Position numbers and translations under genes: made by a program. A stretch of 64,000 bases of DNA, taken from positions 1 through 64,000 of the forward strand of contig NZ_JAFCJZ010000015.1 of NCBI RefSeq assembly GCF_018130765.1, given 5' to 3'. Positions within the stretch are counted from its first letter, which is position 1, and the number at the start of each line of letters is the position of its first letter. This stretch comes from Bradyrhizobium iriomotense. GTDB taxonomy: Bacteria; Pseudomonadota; Alphaproteobacteria; Rhizobiales; Xanthobacteraceae. Shown piece by piece: positions 47,436 to 58,541 of the stretch. A model generated the notes under the pieces. That model was not told the origin of the DNA and searched no databases. It saw only the letters and a list, made by a program, of their open reading frames with translations.

Positions 47436-49589
47436 CTACGCCGCCCGCATGTTGTTGAGGAACGCGTCGATCTCTCCGCGCAGCATATCGGCCTCGCGGC
47501 GGAGCGCGTCGGAGGCGCCGAGCACTTCGTTTGCCGCCGCGCCGGCTTCCGCGGAGGCGGTGGAGACGCCGACGATGTTGCTGGAGACCTCGCTGGTGCC
47601 GCCGGCCGCATGCTGGATGTTGCGAGCGATCTCGCGGGTGGCCGCGCCCTGTTCCTCGACCGCAGCGGCGATCGTGGTGGTGACGTCGTTGATCTCGCCG
47701 ATGATCCGGCCGATGCCCTGGATGGCGCCAACCGCAGAGGTCGTGACCTGCTGCATGCTGGCGATCTGGGTGCGGATTTCGTCGGTCGCCTTGGCGGTCT
47801 GGCTCGCGAGGCTCTTGACCTCGGAGGCGACCACGGCAAAGCCGCGGCCGGCCTCACCCGCGCGCGCCGCTTCGATGGTGGCATTGAGCGCGAGCAGATT
47901 GGTCTGCGAGGCAATCGTCTGGATCAGGTCGACGACGACGCTGATGCGGCTGGCGCTGTCGGCGAGGCTCTGCACCGTGGTGTCGGTGGCCCCTGCTTCG
48001 TCGACCGCCTTCTTGGCGATCGCGGCCGAGGTGACCACCTGCTTGCTGATCTCCTCGATCGAGGATGACAGCTGCTCGGTGCCCGACGACACGGTCTGCA
48101 CGTTGACCGAGGTCTCCTCCGCGGCGGAGGCGACCGCGTTCACCAGCGCGTTGGACTGATCGGCGGTGGTCGACATGCTCTGCGCGGTCGACTGCATCGA
48201 ATTGGCCGATTGCGCCAGATTGTCGAGCGCGGTGCGCACCGTACCTTCGAATTCGGCGATCTTCGCTTCCATCCGCGCGGCACGCTCGGCCTTGGCGGCG
48301 CGGTCCTTGTCCTGCTCGCCGGCGAGCGCGCGGGCCTCGACCATGCTGTCGCGGAATACGGTCAGCGTGTCGGTCATCGCGCCGATCTCGTCATTGTGCT
48401 TCGAGCGCGCGATCTCGGTGTCGAGGTCGCCGGCCGAGAGCTGCTGCATGGCGCGCTGCAGGCCGGTGATCCGGCGCAGGATGTTGCGGCCGACATAGAG
48501 CCAGACGAACAGGGCCGAGCCGACCAGCATCAGCGCGCCCAGCGCCAGCATGACCGTTGTGGCGAGCGAAATCTCCTGCCGCGCCTGGAAGGTCGAGGCG
48601 TTGGTCTCCTTCTGCACGCCGTCGACGAGCTGCTGCACGCTGATGCCGAGGCCGACATTGAGCTTGCGCGTCTCGTCCAGGATGGTCTGGCCGTAGTCGA
48701 TGGAGTCGAGCTCCTTCTCACGCAGATTGAACACGCCGGTCTTGCCGGTGCCGAGTGCGAGCAGCTTTTCCGCCGTCGCGCGCAGCATCTTGTTGCCCTC
48801 ATTGTCCGGCAATAGATCGAGGTTGGACCGCAGGCGTCCCTGCGCAGTCTTGAACTCCTTCTGGATGTCGTCGAGCTTGTCGCTCGTGTTCGCCGACAGC
48901 GCCGCGCTCATGTCGGCGGCCGCGAGATTGCCGCTGGCGACGACGTTGCCGAGCTGGCCGACGGTCTGTGCGGCGTCGGTGGCATCTTCGGCCGACAGGT
49001 TTGCCGAGCCGAGAATGGCGTTGACCCGGGTCTGCGCCTCCAGCATCGCCGGACTGGCCGCGCCGACGAACGCGCCCTGCGCGCCGCGCAGTGCGTCATA
49101 TTGCTTGTCATGAAGGGCGGCGATGTCCAGCCGTTCGCGGGCGGCCTTGGCCAGGCTCTGGGCCGCCTCGTTGATGCTCTTCATGGTCTCGCTAAGTCCG
49201 GAGACAACGGCCTTGTCGCCGCCGAGCTCGATGATCTCGTTGAGCTTCTGTTGGGTCTGCTCCTGCAATTCCCTGAGCTTCTTGGTGCGTTCGTTCAGGG
49301 CTTCCTCGCTTTGAGCCGCAAGCAGGGCCGGTCCCTGTGCTGCAAGGCTCGCGCTCAAGGCCGACAATTGCAGGCTGGCGGCAAGGCGCGGAATGTCCCG
49401 CCCGCTCAGTTCAGTGATGCGTCCGCCGAGATTCTGCAGCGCGAGGCCAGCGCCGGCTGCGATCACGAGGCCCATGCCCGCGATCACCGCGAAGGCGGTG
49501 AACAGGCTTCCGCGCACGCCCCATTTCGGCATTTTGAAACGAGGCTTGAATCGGCCAAGCAAACGGCCAACGCCCAGACGGATCGCCAT
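47436..49589 (-). CDS. Methyl-accepting chemotaxis protein
   Basis: 717 residues. TM1 lies at about 27-55 and TM2 at about 345-370, enclosing a large periplasmic helical domain of 290 residues with many Leu and Ala. HAMP follows TM2, then the cytoplasmic signalling domain with the hairpin tip IASQTNLLALNATIEAARAG and GRGFAVVASEVKSLA. Candidate methylation sites are in the flanking helices. The N-terminal cytoplasmic stretch is basic (LGRFKPRFKMPKW). It links a periplasmic ligand to CheA; the ligand is unknown. No che genes are nearby, so it is a stand-alone receptor. Confidence 0.95.
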   Translation of the reverse strand: MAIRLGVGRLLGRFKPRFKMPKWGVRGSLFTAFAVIAGMGLVIAAGAGLALQNLGGRITELSGRDIPRLAASLQLSALSASLAAQGPALLAAQSEEALNERTKKLRELQEQTQQKLNEIIELGGDKAVVSGLSETMKSINEAAQSLAKAARERLDIAALHDKQYDALRGAQGAFVGAASPAMLEAQTRVNAILGSANLSAEDATDAAQTVGQLGNVVASGNLAAADMSAALSANTSDKLDDIQKEFKTAQGRLRSNLDLLPDNEGNKMLRATAEKLLALGTGKTGVFNLREKELDSIDYGQTILDETRKLNVGLGISVQQLVDGVQKETNASTFQARQEISLATTVMLALGALMLVGSALFVWLYVGRNILRRITGLQRAMQQLSAGDLDTEIARSKHNDEIGAMTDTLTVFRDSMVEARALAGEQDKDRAAKAERAARMEAKIAEFEGTVRTALDNLAQSANSMQSTAQSMSTTADQSNALVNAVASAAEETSVNVQTVSSGTEQLSSSIEEISKQVVTSAAIAKKAVDEAGATDTTVQSLADSASRISVVVDLIQTIASQTNLLALNATIEAARAGEAGRGFAVVASEVKSLASQTAKATDEIRTQIASMQQVTTSAVGAIQGIGRIIGEINDVTTTIAAAVEEQGAATREIARNIQHAAGGTSEVSSNIVGVSTASAEAGAAANEVLGASDALRREADMLRGEIDAFLNNMRAA

Positions 49590-49692
49590 CGAAATTCCCC
49601 CACGCTCTTGCTTCTGTTTTGTGGCGGGCAGTATCGGCAGGGCCGGTTAAAAAATCGCAATTGGTGCAATCGCTTGCTTGGTTCCGCACAGC

Positions 49693-49727
49693 GAAAAAAG
49701 AAGGGCCGGCGAGATCGCCGGCCCTTC
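49693..49727 (-). terminator. Rho-independent terminator of the outer-membrane barrel gene
   Basis: On the minus strand a 12-bp stem (GAAGGGCCGGCG and its complement) with a four-base loop is followed by TTTTTT, 26 bp after the barrel gene stop. This is a classic strong terminator, fitting an abundant membrane protein. Confidence 0.85.
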
Positions 49728-49752
49728 GCGAAGATAAGGTTTTGCTAACCGA

Positions 49753-50478
49753 TCAGTAGCGCGCGACGGCCGGGCTCGCCCAGTTGAAGCGGTAGTTGAG
49801 GCCCGCCTTAACCGTGTGGTCGTCGGTGGTGAAGCTGCCGGTGCCCGCCAGCGGACCGCCGGTGAAGCTCGCGTCGCCGAAATTGTAGTACTGGTACTCG
49901 GCCTTGGCCGACCAGTTCGGGGCGAACATGTATTCGACGCCGGCGCCGACAGTGTAGCCGTTGCGGTGATCGCCGGTGATGACGAACGCGGTCGGCACGC
50001 CGCCGACGGTCACCTTCTCGTTGTTGTCGGAATAGGCGTAGCCACCCTTCACGTAGACGAGGCCCGGGCCCCAGGTGTAGCCGACGCGGCCGGTGATCGA
50101 GCCGAGGCCGCGCTGGTCGTTGGTGTAGGCGATGCCGCCCGGGAACACCGCGCCGACGCTGCCGGAGAGCCAGGAATACTGGCCTTCGACGCCGACCACG
50201 AAGTTCGGGTTGAACTGCCAGTCCGCACCGACCTGCACGCCGCCGAGGAAACGGCCGTTGCCGTTGTTGCCGGTGGAGAGGCCGTTGAAATTGTTGTCGC
50301 TGGAGAAGGCGCCGCCGAGATGGCCACCGATGTAGAAGCCGGTCCAGTTGTAGATCGGCGCGGCATAGGCCGGCGCCGGCGTCTTGTAGTAGTTGCGGTT
50401 ACCGAGATCGGCGCCGACGGCCGGCGCGGCAGCGCCCGCCGCCAGCAGCGCCACGGTCGCAAACAGAATCTTCTTCAT
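49753..50478 (-). CDS. Outer-membrane beta-barrel protein (Omp25/Omp31-like)
   Basis: 241 residues from ATG 50478. The signal peptide (KKILFATVALLAAGAAAPAVGAD) is followed by alternating hydrophobic beta-strands with aromatic girdles (YNWTGFYIGGHLGGAF at the first strand, then GVEYMFAPNWSAKAEYQYY, and VKAGLNYRFNWASP at the C-terminus). The last strand ends PAVARY, not a clear Phe. This fits the eight-stranded porin-like OMP family of Rhizobiales (RopB/Omp25-like). The strong downstream terminator suggests a highly expressed gene. Confidence 0.9.
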   Translation of the reverse strand: MKKILFATVALLAAGAAAPAVGADLGNRNYYKTPAPAYAAPIYNWTGFYIGGHLGGAFSSDNNFNGLSTGNNGNGRFLGGVQVGADWQFNPNFVVGVEGQYSWLSGSVGAVFPGGIAYTNDQRGLGSITGRVGYTWGPGLVYVKGGYAYSDNNEKVTVGGVPTAFVITGDHRNGYTVGAGVEYMFAPNWSAKAEYQYYNFGDASFTGGPLAGTGSFTTDDHTVKAGLNYRFNWASPAVARY

Positions 50479-50704
50479 AGTCTTGAACTCCAACACGTAA
50501 GGTCCCCGGCTGGCGCGCTCTTTCGCGCCGTCGTTGGTTTTGCAGATAGCTCGCTTTTGATGAAAATGCTGTCACAACCGTGGCACAGCAGCAGCCAACC
50601 TAACTGATTGGGCTGCAATTGATTTTTGTGCTTAATGCCAGCTTAAGAAATGCTGAAGGAACGCTTAATTCCGCAGCTTCCGGCAAGCTTGTGCGCGTTC
50701 ATCG

Positions 50705-51049
50705 TTAGCCAAGACGCCGCAGCACCTCGTCGCGCATTTGCGCGCGGAACGCTGCGCGCTTGGCCGGCCTATCCTCCTCGCGCACGTCGTGGCGATCGAA
50801 AATGTCGAACTTCTCCAGGATCGGATAGCGCTCGCTCGCCATCGCGAGCACGCGCAGCACCTTGGTCGCCGACGGCGTCGGGCCGCTCACCTCCCAGCGC
50901 CGGATCGTGTCGGCCCCGCCCTTGTCCGGCAATCCGCAGAGTCTCGCCATATCGGCTGCCGTCAGCTTGCGCTCGATCACGTCGGAAAGGTCGCTGCGAA
51001 GCTGCTTCAGTTCGGGGCCGGTCATGTCCACTCGCGTCCAGGAAGTCAT
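50705..51049 (-). CDS. Helix-turn-helix protein with partial XRE-like fold
   Basis: 114 residues (ATG 51025 would give 106). A helix-turn-helix-like part (ELKQLRSDLSDVIERKLTAADMARLCGLPDKGGADTIRRWEV) resembles the XRE/Cro-type domains that read 'ADxARLCGLxxxGADTIRRWE', as in phage-type repressors, but shorter. The C-terminal half is charged and helical. Possibly a DNA-binding protein related to MbcA/DUF-type HTH proteins. No partner toxin is visible in the flanking region, so a toxin-antitoxin role is not supported. Confidence 0.65.
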   Translation of the reverse strand: MTSWTRVDMTGPELKQLRSDLSDVIERKLTAADMARLCGLPDKGGADTIRRWEVSGPTPSATKVLRVLAMASERYPILEKFDIFDRHDVREEDRPAKRAAFRAQMRDEVLRRLG

Positions 51050-51217
51050 TCAGGCAATGCAGTAGCGCTGATTCGGGTCCATCCGAAGGCGGCGAGCGGA
51101 CGCTCCGACTGCGGCACCTCCGCGCGCGCACGATGTTATGAACGAGAGGCCTATGGAAATTGTCCGATGAATGATCAGATGATCGGAAGGGGCGCCCCAA
51201 CGACAGAGGGATCAGCC

Positions 51218-51505
51218 ATGACCAGCATCAGGCTCGCCATCGCCGCACTCATCACTGCCGGACTGCTTGCTGCGCCCTTCGCGGCGGAAGCGAAGAAGGT
51301 CCGCTCGAGCAGACATTATTACAACACAAGTGTGGTGGGTCCGACCTATAGCGGTGCCGGGGCGCCAATTGCGCAGCCCAGGCCGACTTACGGCTCGTCG
51401 GGACAGACGGTCGGCACGGTTACGGCGCCGTCGATCGGAACGTATAATTGGCCCTCAGTCGGCGTGACCAACGCGGTTCCGACCTGGAGCAACACCACGA
51501 GATAG
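51218..51505 (+). CDS. Small secreted protein, Gly/Ser/Thr/Pro-rich
   Basis: 95 residues. A signal peptide (SIRLAIAALITAGLLAAPFAAEA) is followed by a basic patch (KKVRSSRHYY) and a low-complexity mature region with tyrosines and repeated TVG/TYG units, ending NAVPTWSNTTR. No cysteines. No family recognised. ATG 51218 has AGAGGGAT upstream. The longer open frame from 50738 overlaps the helix-turn-helix gene on the other strand and is rejected. Confidence 0.6.
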   Translation: MTSIRLAIAALITAGLLAAPFAAEAKKVRSSRHYYNTSVVGPTYSGAGAPIAQPRPTYGSSGQTVGTVTAPSIGTYNWPSVGVTNAVPTWSNTTR

Positions 51506-51515
51506 CCCGTGCGGG

Positions 51516-52451
51516 TCAGCGCGCACCGGTCGCGGGGCTGGAGAGAAGGTACAGCGCGACCAGCAATGTTGCGACCGACAGCATTGTCGTGACCGAGACC
51601 GTGGCCGCGACCAGCTTCTCCTCGACCTTGTGCTCATGCGCCAGCACGTACACGGTCTTTGCCGTCGGCACGGCCGCGCATATGACCGCGGCGACGGTGT
51701 AGAGGGGATTGAGGCCGGTGATCACGCAAAGTCCGTAGACGATCAGCGGCATGACCACGAGCTTCACGGCCGCGAGCGCGAACGATGCCTTCAGGTTGGA
51801 CCGCAGGCCTTCGACCGAGAGGCCGAGCCCGATGGCAAACAGTGCGCAGGGCGTGAGCGCGGCGGCGATCATGTTGAGATAGGCCGCGACCGGCGCCGGA
51901 ATGGGCAGGCCCGTGATCGCCCAGACAAGGCCGATAAGCGTCGACAGCATCATCGGATTGAGCAGGATCTGCTTCGCGAGGCCCGCGGAATGCGCAGGCC
52001 CGCGCGCGTCCCTTTCCAGCAGGATGACCGTGATCGGAAACATCACCGCGGCCACGAACACCGTCGCCACCGCAGCAGGCAAGACTGCGGGCTGGCCGTA
52101 GATCGCGTGCAGGATCGGCAGCGCCACGAAACCGGTATTGGTCATCGCCGCCGCCATGCCATGGATGGTGCTGCTGGCGAGATCATGCTTTCCGCCGGCG
52201 CGCACAGTCAGGAAGACCAGCGCGAAGCAGACAAGGGAGCCGCCGCCGAAGGCGAGCAGGAAGCGCCATTCCAGCAGATTGCGCGCCGGCTCCTGCGCGA
52301 TCGTGACGATCAGCAGCGCCGGCATCGCCACGTTGTAGGCGAAGTGCACCAGCGCGTCCGCCAGCGTGCGGGAGAGATAGCCGAGCTCACCGGCGAGCCA
52401 GCCGGTGACGATGATCGCGAATACGGGAAGAACGAGGCTCGCGACTTCCAT
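51516..52451 (-). CDS. AEC-family (auxin efflux carrier-like) permease
   Basis: 311 residues with ten hydrophobic segments in two five-helix repeats. The broken-helix signatures GGGSLVCFAL and PILHAIYGQPAV near the first half, and LIVYGLCVITGLNPLYTV in the second, are in keeping with AEC/MdcF permeases. Bacterial members carry malonate, malate or peptides, mostly unassigned. It stands alone, converging with the small secreted protein gene (10-bp gap). No catabolic neighbour identifies the substrate. Confidence 0.9.
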   Translation of the reverse strand: MEVASLVLPVFAIIVTGWLAGELGYLSRTLADALVHFAYNVAMPALLIVTIAQEPARNLLEWRFLLAFGGGSLVCFALVFLTVRAGGKHDLASSTIHGMAAAMTNTGFVALPILHAIYGQPAVLPAAVATVFVAAVMFPITVILLERDARGPAHSAGLAKQILLNPMMLSTLIGLVWAITGLPIPAPVAAYLNMIAAALTPCALFAIGLGLSVEGLRSNLKASFALAAVKLVVMPLIVYGLCVITGLNPLYTVAAVICAAVPTAKTVYVLAHEHKVEEKLVAATVSVTTMLSVATLLVALYLLSSPATGAR

Positions 52452-52573
52452 CCGGCTTCCCCCTTGCTGCCAATGGCCGCAACGAGAGGTTATCCCGGCA
52501 AGGGAGTGTCGTCACTGCCTTGCGTGAGCTGCGTCCGGCTCGAAAGTCCTTGGGGGTAGCGGGGCCGCCGGCC

Positions 52574-52783
52574 CTAGATGCCCCGGCCGCTCTGTTGACC
52601 GATTACGCAGCGCCATGCCGCCAGGCGTTCAGCCGGATGCTGGTTCATCCATTCGGCGAGCTGCGGGGCGCCCATCAGGCAGGACTGCACCGAGATCTGC
52701 GCGAAGTCCGAGGTGGTGACGATCTGTTCGTGGCAATTGGTGGGAGAGGCGAGACTGCAGAGCACGGCAATGATCTTGATCAC
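52574..52783 (-). CDS. Small protein, probably exported, second gene of a two-gene unit
   Basis: 69 residues from GTG 52783, whose first bases overlap the stop of the preceding small gene (GTGA). The start is IKIIAVLCSLASPTNCHEQIVTTSDFAQIS, a short hydrophobic stretch followed by three cysteines in all (CHEQ, SCLMG, WRCVIG). The MGAPQLAEWMNQHPAERLAAWRCVIG end resembles short conserved hypothetical Bradyrhizobium proteins. Function unknown. Confidence 0.6.
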   Translation of the reverse strand: MIKIIAVLCSLASPTNCHEQIVTTSDFAQISVQSCLMGAPQLAEWMNQHPAERLAAWRCVIGQQSGRGI

Positions 52784-52941
52784 GACAAATTACCCCTGTC
52801 GCGGCCGATCGCTGCCTTGTCCTTCCCTTCGTTGGCCGGATCGGCCGGCGGGAAGATGCTGTCGTAGATGGCGCGTGCCTCCTGGATGAGGCGTACGCGC
52901 TCGCGCTCGGATTTCGAGACGAATTGAATAACCTGGCCCAT
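52780..52941 (-). CDS. 53-residue protein, first gene of a two-gene unit
   Basis: Translated by hand: it opens MGQVIQFVSKSERERVRLIQ, then has a charged helix (EARAIYDSIFPPADPANEGK) and ends GRDRGNLS. It has no signal peptide and no cysteine. The GTGA overlap with the next gene, and a codon pattern like a real gene, are the reasons for calling it. No function can be assigned. Confidence 0.55.
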   Translation of the reverse strand: MGQVIQFVSKSERERVRLIQEARAIYDSIFPPADPANEGKDKAAIGRDRGNLS

Positions 52942-53108
52942 GTCGGCTCCAATAGATCGCGAGATCCATCATCAGATGATGGAAATCATTCCATGCGGAT
53001 ATGGGGTGAATGTCTCGGACTTGCAGCCGTGCGAGCGGTCACAAGGGATAAAAAGCCTGTGACCGTATCGTTACGGAAGCGGAACGGGATACCGGAGCGA
53101 AACGCGCC

Positions 53109-54730
<1,622 letters not shown>

Positions 54731-54731
<1 letters not shown>

Positions 54732-55570
54732 CAGCGTCCCTCCCGCGACAGGCGCGGATTGAGCGCATCATTGAGGCCCTCGCCGATCAGGTTCAGCCCG
54801 AGCACCGAGATCAGGATGGCGACGCCGGGGAATACCGTGATCCACCAGGCCTGCCGGATCACGGTGCGGCCGGCACCGACCATATAGCCCCATGAGATCA
54901 GGTTGGGGTCGCCGAGGCCAAGGAACGCCAGCGAGGATTCCAGCAGGATCGCGGTCGCCACCATCAGCGAGGCCAGCACGATCACCGGCGACAGCGCGTT
55001 GGGCAGGATCTCGCGCAGGATGATCCAGCTGTTGCTCTGGCCGGTGACGACGGCGGCCTGGACATAGTCGCGCGTGCGCAGCGACAGCACCTCGCCGCGC
55101 ACGAGGCGGGCGACCGGCGGCCAGCTCACCACCGCGATCGAGGCCACGATCGAGTAGATCGAGGGCTGCAGGATCGCGACCAGCACGATGGCAAGCGCGA
55201 AGCTCGGAATCGTCTGGAAGAACTCGGTGAAGCGCATCAGCGCGTCGTCGACCTTGCCGCCGAAATAGCCGGCCATGGCGCCGATGGGAACGCCGACGAC
55301 CAGCGCGACCAGGGTGGAGACGAGACCGACCAGCAGCGAGACGCGGGCGCCGAAGATCATGCCGGCGAAGACGTCGCGGCCGAGCGCGTCGGTGCCGAGC
55401 GGCACGGTCGAGAGCGTGAACGGCGGCAGGAACGGCCGCTGCACCATGCGCCAGGGCGAGTTCGGGAACAGCATCGGCCCGAACACCGCGACCGAGATCG
55501 CGAGCAGGAGGATGATGAGCCCGATGACGCCGCTGGGGCTCTTCAGCATCGATTTCCAGAACTGTTTCAT
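54731..55570 (-). CDS. Peptide/nickel-type ABC transporter, permease 2 (DppC/OppC type)
   Basis: 279 residues from ATG 55570. Six membrane segments, an N-terminal cytoplasmic helix, a periplasmic part with FPNSPWRMVQRPFLPPFT then LGTDALGRDVFAGMIFGARVS (the family's GTDxxGRD motif), and an EAA-type loop RTRDYVQAAVVTGQSNSWIILREILPN. A longer in-frame opening to 55651 lies inside permease 1 and is excluded. It overlaps permease 1 by four bases and the double ATPase by one. Confidence 0.94.
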
Positions 55571-56538
55571 GTGGCGTATTCGATGCGCGGATCGACCAGG
55601 CGATAGACGAGGTCGGTGATGAGGTTGAAGATCAGGACCATGACCGAGCAAGTCACGAAGACGCCGAGCAGCAGGTTGTAGTCGCGTTGCAGCAGCGCGT
55701 CATACATCAGGCGCCCGATGCCGGGCCAGGCGAACACGGTCTCGGTGATGACAGCGCCGCCGATCAGCGTGCCGGCATGCACGCCGGCGAGCGTCACCAC
55801 CGGCAGCAGCGCGTTGCGCAGCACATGGCGGCGCTGGATCACGGCGTCGGAGAGGCCCTTGGCGCGCGCCGTCTTGACGAAGTCGAGCCGCTTCACCTCC
55901 AGCATCGAGGCGCGCGTCATGCGGGTATAGGTCGCCATGAAGAACAGGCCCAGCGTCATCGCCGGCATGATCAGGTGCTTTGCAACGTCGACCGCGTGGG
56001 CGAGGCCGGTGAGGTTGGCGCCGACCGTCTCGTAGCCGAAGCTCGGCAGCCAGTCGACGGTGACCGAGAACAGCAGGATTCCCATCAACGCCACCCAGAA
56101 GATCGGCATGGCATAGAAGATCAGCGCGAATATCGTGATGCCGGTGTCGAGAAAGGTTCCGGCAAAGCGCGCGGCGAATGTGCCGAAGAGGATGCCGAGC
56201 ATCAGTGAGATCGCGAAGGCGGTCAGCGTCAGCAGCAATGTCGCGGGCAGCCGTTCGCCGATCAGCTTGGCGACCGGCTCCTGCTGGCGGAAGGAGAAGC
56301 CGAGGTCGAGGGTGGCGACACCCTTGACGTAGATGAAGAGCTGCTCGGGCAACGGCTTGTCGAGGCCGAACTTCTCCCGGAGCTGCTTGACGAAGACCTG
56401 GTCACTGGCGCCGGCCTCGCCCGCCATCACGATCGCGGGGTCGCCGGGCGCGAGCCGGATCAGGAAAAAATTGAGGATGACGATCGCGAGCAGGACGATC
56501 ACGCCCTTCACGACACGCTGAGCGACGAAGGAGAGCAT
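55567..56538 (-). CDS. Peptide/nickel-type ABC transporter, permease 1 (DppB/OppB type)
   Basis: 323 residues with six membrane segments. It has LIRLAPGDPAIVMAGEAGA in the N-terminal loop and an EAA motif near KTARAKGLSDAVIQRRHVLRNALLP, followed by a typical DppB end (RLVDPRIEY). It heads the coupled permease-permease-ATPase part of the operon. A long palindromic repeat separates it from the binding protein gene upstream, so the two parts may be expressed at different levels. Confidence 0.95.
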   Translation of the reverse strand: MLSFVAQRVVKGVIVLLAIVILNFFLIRLAPGDPAIVMAGEAGASDQVFVKQLREKFGLDKPLPEQLFIYVKGVATLDLGFSFRQQEPVAKLIGERLPATLLLTLTAFAISLMLGILFGTFAARFAGTFLDTGITIFALIFYAMPIFWVALMGILLFSVTVDWLPSFGYETVGANLTGLAHAVDVAKHLIMPAMTLGLFFMATYTRMTRASMLEVKRLDFVKTARAKGLSDAVIQRRHVLRNALLPVVTLAGVHAGTLIGGAVITETVFAWPGIGRLMYDALLQRDYNLLLGVFVTCSVMVLIFNLITDLVYRLVDPRIEYAT

Positions 56539-56587
56539 CTAGTGAGTCATATTGGTGATGTGACCTGGAGCCACGGAGACGGAGTGA

Positions 56588-56760
56588 CTCCCTCGCCCCG
56601 CTCCTGTCCGCCGAAGCCTCGGCGAAGGCGGATGCGGGGAGAGGGTTGGGGTGAGGGGGACTCTCCGCGAGCGTATCAGCAGTTGGACTCGTGGAGACTC
56701 CCCCTCACCCGAATGTGCGCTATGCGCACATTCGACCTCTCCCCGCAGGCGGGGAGAGGT
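56588..56760. repeat. Composite palindromic repeat, copy 6, with an inner TCCGCC/GGCGGA insert
   Basis: The frame CCCCGC...GCGGGGAGAGGGTTGGGGTGAGGGGG and CCCCCTCACCC...CCTCTCCCCGC/GCGGGGAGAGG is as in the other copies. The left hairpin loop has been expanded by GTCCGCCGAAGCCTCGGCG then AAGGCGGA, itself palindromic. The right stem has a GAATGTGCGCTATGCGCACATTC hairpin. It lies between the binding protein and permease genes of the ABC operon. Confidence 0.8.
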
Positions 56761-56774
56761 GAAGAAGGAAGGGC

Positions 56775-58325
56775 TCACTTGTCGAGCCATGCGTCCTTGA
56801 AGCCGTCATTGACCCCGATCCCCGTGGTGATCAGGTTCTTGACCTTGCAGCGCGTGATGGTCGGGAATTGCAGCTCCAGCATCCAGGCCACCGGCACGTC
56901 CTCGACCAGGATCTTCTGCGCCTTGTCGTAGATCTCCTTGCGCTTGGAATCCGGGGTCGCGGTCGCGCCGTCGGCGAACAGCTTGTCGATCTCCGGGTTG
57001 GAGTAGCCCTCGACGTTGTTGAAGACCTGCCCCTTCGCGATGTTGCTGGAGACATAGTTGCGGCCGACGCCGAGCGCGGGATCGCCATACTGGTAGAGAT
57101 AGGTGAAGGCGATGTCATAGTCCCAGTCGCCGATCTTCTGGTTGCCGCCGGCAACGTCGGTGGCGATGGTCTCGATGTTCATGCCGACGTCCTGGAGGTT
57201 CTGCTTCACCGCTTCACCCCAGCGCTGCCAGGTCTCGCCATAGGCGAGCGGCAGCAGGCGGATCTTCTCGCCCTTGTAGCCGGCTTCCTTCAGCAGTGCC
57301 TTGGCCTTGGCCGGATTGTAAGGGTATTTCGGCACGTCGTCGGTGTAGAACTTGATGGTCGAGGCGGACGGGCCTGTCGCCACCTTGCCGAGCCCGTTCC
57401 AGATCACGTCCTTGGCGAAATCGCGGTCGATCGCGTACATGATCGCCTGCCGCACCCGCTTGTCGGCGAGCGGACCCTGGCGGTTGTTCAGCCACAGCCA
57501 GGCCAGCGGCGAGAAGAACTCCCAGCCGGCGCCGGTGACGCAGGTGTCCTTCAGCTTGGAGAGCCGCGGCACGTCGAAATTCTCGACCGAGCCGCCGGGC
57601 AGCACGTCGACCTTGCCGGTCTCATACGCCACCGAACGCGCGGCCGCGTCGGGAATGATCTGCCAGTAGATCTCGTCGAGATAGGGCTTGCCCTTTTCGT
57701 GGTAGTTCGGGTTCTTGACCAGGCGGATGAACGAGCCCTTCTGCCACTCCTTGAACATGAAGGGGCCGGTGCCGACGGGCGCGTTGTTGTAGGGGTTGGT
57801 CTTCCAGTCGGTGCCTTCATAGAGATGTTTTGGCACGATCGGCATCGAGCCGACCTCGAAGATGCCGAGGAACGGGCCGAACGGCTGCTTCAGCGTGAAG
57901 ACCACCGTATAATCGTCCGGCGTCTCGATCTTGTCGACCTGCACCAGATTGGAGCGAGCGCGCGCATGCGTCTGCTTCAGCATCTCGATCGAGAACAGGA
58001 CGTCGGCGGCGGTGAAGGGTTTGCCGTCGTGCCAGGTCACGCCCTTCTTGAGCTTGAAGGTGTAGGTCTTGGCGTCCTCGCTGACGCTCCAGCTTTCGGC
58101 AAGCTCCGGCAGCGGCTCGAGCTTCGGGCTGTAGCGCAGCAGGCCCTCGAAGATGTTGCCCGAGACCATCTGGACCGGGCCATTCTGGACCTGCGCAAGC
58201 ATCAGGCCGGGCGGCTCGGGCTGGATCACGGCATTGATCACGCCCCCCGTCTTCGGCTCTTGCGCCAGCGCCGGGGCCGTGAGGCCGCCCGCGAGGAGGA
58301 GACCAAGCAACACTCGTTTTGGCAT
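56775..58325 (-). CDS. Peptide-type ABC transporter, periplasmic binding protein (SBP family 5)
   Basis: 516 residues. The signal peptide (MPKRVLLGLLLAGGLTAPALAQ) precedes a type-5 binding domain: LAESWSVSEDAKTYTFKLKKGVTWHDGKPFTAADVLFS is the family's N-terminal signature. DRDFAKDVIWNGLGKVATGP and NPAKAKALLKEAGYKGEK are typical of the large lobe. The length and fold suit peptides, opines, or other amino-acid derivatives; the ligand cannot be assigned. It is the first gene of a leftward operon and divergent from a TetR-type regulator. Confidence 0.94.
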   Translation of the reverse strand: MPKRVLLGLLLAGGLTAPALAQEPKTGGVINAVIQPEPPGLMLAQVQNGPVQMVSGNIFEGLLRYSPKLEPLPELAESWSVSEDAKTYTFKLKKGVTWHDGKPFTAADVLFSIEMLKQTHARARSNLVQVDKIETPDDYTVVFTLKQPFGPFLGIFEVGSMPIVPKHLYEGTDWKTNPYNNAPVGTGPFMFKEWQKGSFIRLVKNPNYHEKGKPYLDEIYWQIIPDAAARSVAYETGKVDVLPGGSVENFDVPRLSKLKDTCVTGAGWEFFSPLAWLWLNNRQGPLADKRVRQAIMYAIDRDFAKDVIWNGLGKVATGPSASTIKFYTDDVPKYPYNPAKAKALLKEAGYKGEKIRLLPLAYGETWQRWGEAVKQNLQDVGMNIETIATDVAGGNQKIGDWDYDIAFTYLYQYGDPALGVGRNYVSSNIAKGQVFNNVEGYSNPEIDKLFADGATATPDSKRKEIYDKAQKILVEDVPVAWMLELQFPTITRCKVKNLITTGIGVNDGFKDAWLDK

Positions 58326-58541
58326 ATCGTATCTTTCTCAAGCGCGGCCAGCCGTAAACGCTTCGCGACGTCCTCGCGCGCAAAGCGACGGCCGGCCCAT
58401 CCCAGTCCCCATCCACCATCGAGGCTCACATAGTCTCATTCGGCGCCGCAAGATGAAAGTCTCGACAGGGTTCGCACAAAAAATGTACAGCGCGTCCTGT
58501 TTTCACTTGATTCATGCTCCTGTCACGGAGACAAGTCCGCC

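Noticed and set aside
50705..51505. Toxin-antitoxin pair (helix-turn-helix gene with the neighbouring small gene)
   Set aside because: The neighbour is on the opposite strand and encodes a signal peptide with a low-complexity mature region, not a toxin fold.
58480..58510. ACAG-N6-CTGT palindrome as the operator of the TetR regulator
   Set aside because: Arms of four bases are too short to separate from chance; the 18-bp site at 59265 is a better candidate.
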